Notes under the pieces: model-generated
Database searches by the model: none
What the model was told of the DNA's origin: nothing
What the model saw: only the letters and a program-made list of their open reading frames with translations
Source: an uncultured Clostridia bacterium
GTDB lineage: Bacteria > Bacillota_I > Bacilli_A > RF39 > UBA660
Direction of reading: 5' to 3'
Assembly: GCA_947569225.1 (NCBI GenBank)
Contig: CANORX010000022.1
Location: forward strand, 1-10,041
Length of the DNA stretch: 10,041 bases
Made by a program: the position numbers and the translations under genes
In this document: piece after piece, positions 5,199 to 10,041 of the stretch
How the letters are laid out: the number at the start of each line of letters is the position of its first letter
Numbering within the stretch: the stretch's first letter is position 1

Positions 5199-7613
5199 TT
5201 AGAAATTTAAAGTATCATCATCTATTCCTTCAAGATGTTCTATAATAGGAGTAACAGGAATTTCTTCTACTTCTCCGTTAATAATTCCCCCTAAAATACT
5301 ATAATATTCCCTCTGAACATCTTCTTTTAAAGTAATATAAGTATAAAACTCATTTCCTTTTTGAGCATTTATAGTAGCAGATAATCCCATTTCTTCTAGT
5401 ATTTTCTTTACTTCGCTTTTAGAATCCATGTAATGATTATTGTAACTACTAAGATACCACTCTTTATAAATTTTATATATCTTACCTTTAGTACAATTAT
5501 CCTTAATCGTACTTCCACTACGGCGAACACAACACTCCTCTAAAAATGTTCTAAAACTACTATTTTTTGTTTTATAATCTTCAAGTAACTTTTTAGAACT
5601 TTCTGGTATATCATATCTATAATTATTTGCTATAACTTGTAGTAATGATTTAACCATAAGAGAAACAATATATTCTTTTTCTTCTAGTAGATGTTCCACC
5701 AATTCTTTATCTCTCTGTTCTTCTGGAATAACGTTATCACATTTTATTATGACAAATCTATCATAAACGTGTGAGCCTTTATCTCCACCGAATAAAGGAA
5801 GTTCGTTACAACAAAACCACATAACACCATTAAAGATAAAATTTATTCCGTTCTCACCTTTATATTCAGCATAAATTGGGTCTCCAGCAACAGCTTGTTT
5901 AAAAACTTCTAGTTGTTTAATTTTGGCAAAACTCATATCGTTAGAACCTACCAATCTTTTATTAAAAATATTCATTCTACCAAATCTATCTTCCATTCTT
6001 TCTAAATCAATATTAGAACAATTTTTTGAACCAATAAGTTTTGTTAGAAAATTTTTAAAAACAGATTTACCAGAATTTCCTTTACCAACAAGAATTAACG
6101 CTTTTTTCATTCTGTAACCTTTAACATTGCTTAGAGCAACTCCTGAAAATTGCAATAGTAATCTTTCTACCTTTTCATCATTATTAGTTAATGATTTAAT
6201 ATAGTTATCAAAATATCCTGTTGAAGGTGCTGTAATATCAGGATTATAATTACATGGTATTTTTATAGTAGTTTTATACTTCGGTGAATGTTTTTCTAAA
6301 ATCCCTGTATCTAAATGTAAAACACCATTATTAAAAATAATAATATTTTCATCATTATTTAACTCCTGTATACTCACAAATTTATCATCAGTACATAATA
6401 AATTAAAAACTTCGTTTATGTCTTTACTCTTTTGTAAAGATAAAGGTATAAACTGTTTGATAGTTCCTTTCATACTATCGTTAGAGGTTAAACGGTAATA
6501 ACCATTTTTAAAAACAAACCTAAGTATTCCACTTTTTTCATCTTCATTAGCAAAAATATAAGGCACATTATGAGCTATAAAATGATACAGGTTAGGGCAG
6601 TTAATATAATCTTTCCCAGATTTACTTTGCATAACCCAATCAAAATTAGCTTCGTTTACAAACTCTTTTTCATATCCTAATTTAGCTATTTGACTTTGAA
6701 CTACGGATAAATAAGATGTATCGACTTTTGCCTTTTTAATATCATTTTTTGGTAATCCCATTAAATCATATTTAAAATAGTTGATAGCTTCTGTTTTATT
6801 CATATTCTTAGTTGCCATAAGATAATCAATAATACTTCCACCTTTAGAACCACTAGAACCAAAACAATAAAATGTATTAGTATTAAAATAATACTTTAAA
6901 CAGTTTTGATGTCCACAAATACTACAAGTTTTGAAATCTACTCTATCTCCTGATGTTACTAATATTTCATTATCTTGTTTCATGTACTCCAGTAAATCAA
7001 AATCTTCTATCAAAGAACTCAAATCTTTATCATCATATTTTTTCGGTACAGATGTACTATTCTTTAGATTTATAACATCATTCAAAGTAATAGTAGCTTC
7101 TGTATCTAAAACAACAACTTCTTGCTGTTCTCCATTCGTGCTATAAAACATTCTAGATAAATCTTTACATGCCGTATCTCCGTGTATAAACGTGTTTAAT
7201 GTTTCTACTATAAATTTCATTTTATTAAGTTCAGTAATCACTTCATCTAATAAAAATAATAATCTATATCTTGGTAGTTCCTCTGTACTATTAAATGTGT
7301 GATAATACCCTAAAACATTAATTCTATGTTGTTTAAATAATAGTACCGCTTCCTTTGGTGGAATTATTTTTTCCTTATTATCTACATCAATAGCTACTAA
7401 CTGTTGTTGTACCCAGTTTTCATTTTTAGTGCCTCCTTTTAATACCGCTGGTATAAAAGTATGTCCATTTTTTATATAATGAAATAATTCATCTATCGTC
7501 AATTCTTTTATGCACTTTTTATTGCTTAATCTTTGTTTTATTTGTGCTATTTCATAATCAATAGGTTTCTTTTTAAATGCTATCTCATCAACTAATAAAG
7601 ATATTTTTTTCAT
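5199..7613 (-). CDS. Primase-helicase replication protein (AEP-type primase, zinc finger, SF3/D5 helicase; P4-like)
   Basis: This 804-aa multidomain replication initiator has three visible parts. Residues 1-180 resemble an archaeo-eukaryotic primase domain: AIDVDN with metal-binding D76/D78, H105 in YYHTFNS, and a third acidic residue D123 after RYRLLF. A Cys/His cluster at 230-250 (CSICGHQNC, then C250) looks like a CHC2-type zinc finger and is followed by a helical linker. Residues about 380-690 form the D5/SF3 helicase: Walker A GKGNSGKS at 510-517, the expected acidic second motif near LVGSNDM (555-560), sensor N603 in CCNELP, and a candidate arginine finger R619 in YDRF. A C-terminal winged-helix-like segment follows (about 685-770). 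Such proteins open the origin, unwind DNA and prime synthesis on P4-like satellites and plasmids. The ATG at 7613 follows AAAGGCAGG, and a promoter lies at 7662-7693. Confidence 0.9.
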   Translation of the reverse strand: MKKISLLVDEIAFKKKPIDYEIAQIKQRLSNKKCIKELTIDELFHYIKNGHTFIPAVLKGGTKNENWVQQQLVAIDVDNKEKIIPPKEAVLLFKQHRINVLGYYHTFNSTEELPRYRLLFLLDEVITELNKMKFIVETLNTFIHGDTACKDLSRMFYSTNGEQQEVVVLDTEATITLNDVINLKNSTSVPKKYDDKDLSSLIEDFDLLEYMKQDNEILVTSGDRVDFKTCSICGHQNCLKYYFNTNTFYCFGSSGSKGGSIIDYLMATKNMNKTEAINYFKYDLMGLPKNDIKKAKVDTSYLSVVQSQIAKLGYEKEFVNEANFDWVMQSKSGKDYINCPNLYHFIAHNVPYIFANEDEKSGILRFVFKNGYYRLTSNDSMKGTIKQFIPLSLQKSKDINEVFNLLCTDDKFVSIQELNNDENIIIFNNGVLHLDTGILEKHSPKYKTTIKIPCNYNPDITAPSTGYFDNYIKSLTNNDEKVERLLLQFSGVALSNVKGYRMKKALILVGKGNSGKSVFKNFLTKLIGSKNCSNIDLERMEDRFGRMNIFNKRLVGSNDMSFAKIKQLEVFKQAVAGDPIYAEYKGENGINFIFNGVMWFCCNELPLFGGDKGSHVYDRFVIIKCDNVIPEEQRDKELVEHLLEEKEYIVSLMVKSLLQVIANNYRYDIPESSKKLLEDYKTKNSSFRTFLEECCVRRSGSTIKDNCTKGKIYKIYKEWYLSSYNNHYMDSKSEVKKILEEMGLSATINAQKGNEFYTYITLKEDVQREYYSILGGIINGEVEEIPVTPIIEHLEGIDDDTLNF

Positions 7614-7661
7614 ATATACCTGCCTTTCTTTTTTATTCTTAAAGCCCGTATCTATAATATT

Positions 7662-7693
7662 ATTATAATTGTTCCTAATATAATGATCGAGCC
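7662..7693 (-). promoter_or_regulatory. Promoter of the primase-helicase gene (GGCTCGATC type)
   Basis: Read leftwards, GGCTCGATC (7693-7685), 17 bases, then TATAAT (7667-7662), about 50 bases before the ATG. The 12 bases GGCTCGATCATT are identical to those before the resolvase gene, the spacing is the same, and TAGGAACAA in the spacer corresponds to TAGAAACAA there. Further upstream both sites share an AAACTT-like stretch. Confidence 0.65.
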
Positions 7694-7705
7694 GTTAAGT
7701 TTCTA

Positions 7706-7769
7706 AAATAGAATATTGTTAAGACTATAACTATTTAAAATCATAGTCTTAACTTTTAAAATTCTATTT
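7706..7769 (-). terminator. Large two-part hairpin between the 167-aa gene and the primase gene
   Basis: The inner arms GTTAAGACTAT (7718-7728) and ATAGTCTTAAC (7743-7753) pair perfectly over 11 bases. The outer arms AAATAGAAT (7706-7714) and ATTCTATTT (7761-7769) pair over 9. It lies directly after the 167-aa gene (stop at 7780) and before the primase promoter. It most likely ends or stabilises the upstream transcript. In the leftward direction a T-rich stretch (TATTCTATTTT) overlaps the outer arm. A role as a structured origin is also conceivable. Confidence 0.5.
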
Positions 7770-7779
7770 AAGATAATTC

Positions 7780-8283
7780 CTAATCAACAACATTATATTT
7801 TGGAAAACCTTGATATTCGTATGGTTTAATATAAATTTCTTTTCCTATATATAGATTGTTTAATATTTCTATTAGATTATCTAAATTATACAATTCGTAT
7901 AAGTCGTAATCTAAAGTTTTAAGAGCTCTTTTCAATTTACCAAAATTATAATCTAGATATTCTTGATTGCTTTTATCTAGAACAAATTCGACTTTTACTT
8001 CCTTTGGTGTTATTACTCCTTTTGTAATACTAACCAAAATAATAAAAATTGGTTTTTTGGTTTTACTAGTATAGCCTTTAGCAAATCTTTTAACTATCCC
8101 AGAATATTCAACATTATACTTCAATACATCAGTATATTCTTGCATAAACTTAGAAAATTCATTCCCAAAATTTTCTTCGCTGTTTTCATTGCCATTGAAT
8201 AAACTAATATTATCTGTATCAAGTTCATTTTCATTTAAAAATGTTTCTTCTCTAGGTAGTCTTCCTGGAATAACATTAGTCAT
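7780..8283 (-). CDS. Unrecognised 167-aa protein upstream of the primase-helicase
   Basis: I do not recognise a family with confidence. The first 45 residues are acidic and probably disordered (LNENELDTDN, GNENSEENFG). The rest looks like a compact, strand-rich domain: YNVEYSGIVKRF (56-67), KPIFIILVSITKG (77-89), VKVEFVLD (96-103), a helix at 107-142, and a closing VGK-like segment (YIGKEIYIKPY, 145-155) ending in a Tyr/Phe-rich tail. That tail recalls small OB-fold or DUF669-like proteins found beside phage and satellite primases, which would suggest single-strand DNA binding, but this is weak inference. The start is set at the ATG at 8283, because GGGAGGTGAT sits just before it; a GTG 15 bases further upstream overlaps that ribosome binding site. 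The promoter and operator lie at 8302-8330. Confidence 0.8.
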   Translation of the reverse strand: MTNVIPGRLPREETFLNENELDTDNISLFNGNENSEENFGNEFSKFMQEYTDVLKYNVEYSGIVKRFAKGYTSKTKKPIFIILVSITKGVITPKEVKVEFVLDKSNQEYLDYNFGKLKRALKTLDYDLYELYNLDNLIEILNNLYIGKEIYIKPYEYQGFPKYNVVD

Positions 8284-8301
8284 TTTATCACCTCCCACTA
8301 T

Positions 8302-8330
8302 TTTAAATATTTGACAGTTTTCGCTGTCAA
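8302..8330 (-). promoter_or_regulatory. Promoter of the replication unit overlapping a palindromic operator
   Basis: The perfect dyad TTGACAGTTTTCGCTGTCAA (8311-8330) has 7-base arms around six bases. Read leftwards, its first half gives an ideal -35 TTGACA (8330-8325), followed 17 bases later by TTTAAA (8307-8302); the alternative -10 is TATTTA. A repressor bound to the dyad would cover the -35 and spacer. The XRE protein encoded divergently at 8503 is the obvious candidate. Confidence 0.6.
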
Positions 8331-8364
8331 CAAAAATTATCCTTTATTTTTCCACGTTAAAAAA

Positions 8365-8425
8365 GTTGAAATCCGAGCAACCAATTACTTACAATTAATT
8401 ACATTTAAGTTGCTTTTTTTTCAAC
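8365..8425. promoter_or_regulatory. Two inverted 17-base sites GTTGAAANNNNAGCAAC (candidate repressor operators)
   Basis: Site 1 (8365-8381) reads GTTGAAATCCGAGCAAC. Site 2 (8409-8425), on the other strand, reads GTTGAAAAAAAAGCAAC. They agree at 13 of 17 positions and differ only in the middle four. Each is itself a loose dyad (GTTG, nine bases, CAAC), and their starts are 44 bases apart. Between them lie two 10-base repeats, AATTACTTAC and AATTAATTAC (8383-8402), with one mismatch. Site 2 abuts the XRE promoter. Binding by the XRE protein is inferred; an origin-like role for this structured AT-rich stretch is possible. Confidence 0.5.
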
Positions 8426-8446
8426 CTTTTATTTAAAAATATTTTA

Positions 8447-8455
8447 TGTTACAAT
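8447..8455 (+). promoter_or_regulatory. Extended -10 promoter of the XRE gene
   Basis: TG at 8447-8448, one base, then TACAAT at 8450-8455 makes an extended -10 box, with no good -35 at the expected distance. This would give a leader of roughly 40 bases before the ATG. The candidate operator at 8409-8425 lies right upstream, consistent with self-regulation. Confidence 0.5.
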
Positions 8456-8502
8456 ATGCTTTATTAAATTTTATTTAACTGAGATGAAATTGGAGTGATA
8501 AT

Positions 8503-8898
8503 ATGAGTAATGATGAAATAACACAATCTAAAGAACAAATAGCAATGAACTTAAAAAATATTAGAAATAATAACAATCTTTCACAATCACAATTAGCAAA
8601 AAAAATTCAAGATAAAGTACCTTTTGATATGACAGGTGAATATGGTAAGCAGATAATATCAAAACTTGAAAACGGTAAAAGAACATTAACTCTTCCAATA
8701 GCAAGAGCTTATGCAGAAGTTTTTAATATAACAATAGAAGAAATTTTTAGTGGAATTATTACAAATGATATTATAGAAATTCCTAAAAAGACAAGGACTT
8801 TTCAAGAGCTTGTTTACAAACCGATTGAGAAACCAGATAGATTTGTAGAATTAGTGAATGAAGCTCATCTATCAATATGGAACGAAAAAAAATCATAA
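8503..8898 (+). CDS. XRE-family HTH transcriptional repressor
   Basis: This 131-aa protein has a Cro/C1-type helix-turn-helix at residues 14-84: a first helix with IAMNLKNIRNNNNLSQSQLAKKI, a longer than usual insert (QDKVPFDMTGEYGKQ, 36-50), the recognition helix IISKLENGKRTLTL and the closing helix ARAYAEVFNITIEEIF. The C-terminal 45 residues are short and lack the serine-lysine peptidase domain of LexA-like phage repressors, so release from repression would not be by self-cleavage. It is the only rightward gene of the element in view and is divergent from the replication unit, the usual place of an immunity-type repressor. GGAG eight bases before the ATG marks the start. Operator-like palindromes lie between it and the divergent gene. 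A terminator follows at once. Confidence 0.88.
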   Translation: MSNDEITQSKEQIAMNLKNIRNNNNLSQSQLAKKIQDKVPFDMTGEYGKQIISKLENGKRTLTLPIARAYAEVFNITIEEIFSGIITNDIIEIPKKTRTFQELVYKPIEKPDRFVELVNEAHLSIWNEKKS

Positions 8899-8939
8899 AC
8901 TCATAGAAAAATATAGAACCTATAAATTTATGATTTTTT
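8887..8939. terminator. Bidirectional terminator between convergent genes
   Basis: AAAAAATCATAAA (8887-8899) pairs with TTTATGATTTTTT (8927-8939) over 13 bases, with a second small stem TATAG/CTATA (8912-8924) inside. Runs of T follow in both directions. The left arm overlaps the stop codon of the XRE gene, and the right side lies just after the end of the leftward DnaB-like gene. Confidence 0.75.
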
Positions 8940-8947
8940 CTTTTTCT

Positions 8948-9331
8948 TCATCTTTTATTAAGAGCTATTAACATAACTACATTATATTTGCTTTCTAAAT
9001 CCTCGAGCATATTCCTCATATAATGAAGTTTTTTTCCTTGAACTTTAATATGGTAACCATCAACCATTATAAAATAATCAACATATACATACTTTGGATT
9101 ATACTGGAGTATGTATTTTTCTATATCTTCAAGTAATAGGGAAGTATCATTTATTACAGTTATATTCTCTCTATTTAACACTTTATACTTGTTTAATAGA
9201 TATTCTTTAGAATTAACACAACTCAAGTATAATACCGTTTTATTAATGCTTATGCTCCTTATATGATTAACAAAAGAAGAAGTTATCTTTTTTTCTTTCT
9301 CATAATTATAGAACAATGCTTGACTTCTCAT
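8948..9331 (-). CDS. Small DnaB-core-like protein lacking Walker A
   Basis: The 127 residues look like the second half of a RecA-fold helicase core of the DnaB type. KTVLYLSCVNSKEYLLNKY (31-49) corresponds to the beta strand and helix around the DnaB SLEM motif; ITVINDTSLLLEDIEKYI (57-74) to the segment before Walker B; KYVYVDYFIMV (80-90) to the Walker B strand (DnaB: IDYLQL, with D85 here); and MLEDLESKYNVVMLIALNKR (108-127) to the helix and strand that end in SQLNR in DnaB. No P-loop is present and the N-terminal 30 residues have no Gly-rich motif, so it should not hydrolyse ATP by itself. It may be a helicase partner or decoy, or a decayed copy. The ATG at 9331 is preferred over a TTG at 9346, because GGTGG lies properly before the ATG. 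It follows SSB. Confidence 0.65.
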   Translation of the reverse strand: MRSQALFYNYEKEKKITSSFVNHIRSISINKTVLYLSCVNSKEYLLNKYKVLNRENITVINDTSLLLEDIEKYILQYNPKYVYVDYFIMVDGYHIKVQGKKLHYMRNMLEDLESKYNVVMLIALNKR

Positions 9332-9353
9332 AATACATACCACCAATTCTAAT

Positions 9354-9382
9354 TATATAATAGATACTACTAGCCGATACAA
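9354..9382 (-). promoter_or_regulatory. Possible promoter of the DnaB-like gene
   Basis: Read leftwards, TTGTAT (9382-9377) is followed after 17 bases by TATATA (9359-9354); an overlapping TATAAT lies two bases further on. It lies in the gap between ssb and the DnaB-like gene. AT-rich sequence makes chance matches likely. Confidence 0.3.
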
Positions 9383-9393
9383 AGTTTTATATA

Positions 9394-9711
9394 CTATTCA
9401 TCTTTTACTTTACTAGATAAAAATGTTACTTTTTCTGCAATTACATTAGTATGCTTAACTTTATCAATTATAATAGTTTCAATTCTACCTTTAACACCAA
9501 CAACATCTCCTTTATTACAATACTCAGCTGTGTTTTCAGCAATACCACTCCATAACATACAATCAATAAAATCTTTTTCATATTCTCCATCTTCATTTTT
9601 GTAACATCTTGGTACTATTAAAGTAATAGTACCAACTTTCTTTCCATTTTCCAATTCTTTAATTTCTGGTTTTTCTAATAATCTACCAACCATTACAACT
9701 TGGTTTAACAT
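9394..9711 (-). CDS. ssb: Single-stranded DNA-binding protein (SSB), short form
   Basis: The protein follows the bacterial SSB OB-fold closely: MLNQVVMVGRLLEKPEI at the start, GTITLIVPR, then KDFIDCMLWSGIAENTAEYCNKGDVVGVKGRIET (47-79), and a last strand IAEKVTFLSS (91-100). It would coat single-stranded DNA made during replication or transfer of the element. It is only 105 aa. The flexible Gly/Gln-rich linker and acidic tip (DDDIPF type) that recruit partner proteins are missing; only KDE follows the fold. Conserved SSB aromatic positions appear partly replaced (for example C36 and C51), with W54 kept. The ATG at 9711 follows GAGGAGGAA by seven bases, three bases after the stop of the upstream DUF2958 gene, so the two are co-translated. 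Confidence 0.93.
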   Translation of the reverse strand: MLNQVVMVGRLLEKPEIKELENGKKVGTITLIVPRCYKNEDGEYEKDFIDCMLWSGIAENTAEYCNKGDVVGVKGRIETIIIDKVKHTNVIAEKVTFLSSKVKDE

Positions 9712-9714
9712 ATT

Positions 9715-10035
9715 TTATTCCTCCTCATATTTAGCTTTCAATTCATTTAAAGAAATAGGTTCTTTATAATAATTAAACTCCAAACTATAATCTAAATTAT
9801 AAAGCCCATTAAAGCTTACATATCCGAATTCACTATCAGTTATATGACAATAACCGAAGAAAATAAAATCATCATTTTCACGATTACCCTCTAATATTAA
9901 CCAATACATATTTTGATGTGGGATAAATATTTCAAGTATTACTTTTTTATCTTCTATATGCTCTTGTGAATATAAAGGATAATCTTTAAACATCATATCT
10001 AATTTTTCTTTATTTAATAATTTAACACTACTCAT
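9715..10035 (-). CDS. DUF2958 family protein
   Basis: The 106-aa sequence fits DUF2958, a small family of unknown function common on plasmids, ICEs and phages: start VKLLNKEKLDMMF, PLYSQEHIEDKKVILEIFIPHQNMYWLILEG (20-50), DDFIFFGYCHITDSEFGYVSFNGL (55-78), and a final ELKAKYEE helix. The EG...DDFIFFG and EFGYVS boxes are the most recognisable. No catalytic residues are known. It is soluble and acidic. It sits three bases before ssb, in the same leftward transcript that enters from beyond the window. The ATG at 10035 is only six bases from the window end, so its ribosome binding site (AGAAG seen) is not fully visible. Confidence 0.8.
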   Translation of the reverse strand: MSSVKLLNKEKLDMMFKDYPLYSQEHIEDKKVILEIFIPHQNMYWLILEGNRENDDFIFFGYCHITDSEFGYVSFNGLYNLDYSLEFNYYKEPISLNELKAKYEEE

Positions 10036-10041
10036 CTTCTA

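Larger units (their letters stand above)
1508..10041. mobile_element. Integrated mobile element at a tRNA-Gly locus (left part; right end outside window)
   Basis: Everything right of the split tRNA-Gly is of mobile-element type: tyrosine integrase, excisionase-like HTH protein, serine resolvase, P4/D5-type primase-helicase, XRE repressor with palindromic operators, SSB and DUF2958. Gene direction switches from rightward in the chromosomal flank to almost entirely leftward. No capsid, portal, terminase, relaxase or conjugation genes lie in this window, so it may be an integrative-mobilizable element, a phage satellite, or the left arm of a prophage or ICE. If the second tRNA-Gly is the true junction, the left border moves to about 1743. 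Confidence 0.82.

Noticed and set aside
5923..7146. Two short rightward open frames inside the primase-helicase gene
   Set aside because: Both lie opposite conserved primase-helicase sequence and lack ribosome binding sites.
1508..10041. CRISPR array, anti-phage system or structural phage genes
   Set aside because: No regularly spaced repeats, no defence enzyme domains, and no capsid, portal or terminase motifs are visible.

Overview
The window comes from a strongly AT-rich, low-GC Gram-positive-type bacterium (Bacillota or a close relative). AGGAGG-like ribosome binding sites precede nearly every gene, introns are absent, and the Trp codon I checked in the integrase is TGG, so there is no sign of a UGA=Trp code. 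I cannot name the species.

Chromosomal flank (1-1507). Two membrane-protein genes read rightwards: a PAP2-family lipid phosphatase (start possibly cut by the window edge) and a DUF368/PopT-type polyprenyl-phosphate transporter, 13 bases apart. Together they suggest recycling of the cell-wall lipid carrier. Next come a good tRNA promoter and the 5' half of a tRNA-Gly gene. Its sequence stops being tRNA-like exactly after the anticodon loop (TTGCCAA, 1501-1507), the usual crossover point for tRNA-targeting tyrosine integrases.

Integrated mobile element (about 1508 to beyond 10041). From the left junction inwards there are:
- a 200-base gene-free arm with a tandem TCGTGTACCA repeat and short inverted repeats;
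- a complete, different tRNA-Gly(GCC) with encoded CCA and its own terminator;
- a leftward recombination operon (4801 to 1857): serine resolvase/invertase, an unrecognised 135-aa protein, an excisionase-like HTH protein and a 532-aa tyrosine integrase;
- a 400-base AT-rich gene-free stretch with repeats;
- a leftward replication unit: a 167-aa unknown protein and an 804-aa primase-helicase of the P4/D5 type;
- a divergent XRE repressor gene with operator-like palindromes in the intergenic region;
- another leftward set running off the right edge: DUF2958 protein, SSB and a small DnaB-core-like protein without a Walker A motif.

How it fits together. This is an integrative element (integrative-mobilizable element, phage satellite or the left arm of a prophage or ICE). 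It has its own replication initiator, an SSB and a phage-like repressor switch. No capsid, conjugation or cargo genes are visible, so its class cannot be fixed here. The resolvase and primase-helicase genes share almost the same promoter (GGCTCGATC, 17 bases, TATAAT), which suggests co-regulation of recombination and replication.

The most unusual point is at the left end. The element appears to have split one host tRNA-Gly gene without rebuilding it, while a full tRNA-Gly lies just inside the junction, downstream of the broken gene's promoter. The alternative, that the intact tRNA is the real attachment site and the half-gene is an older scar, is not excluded.
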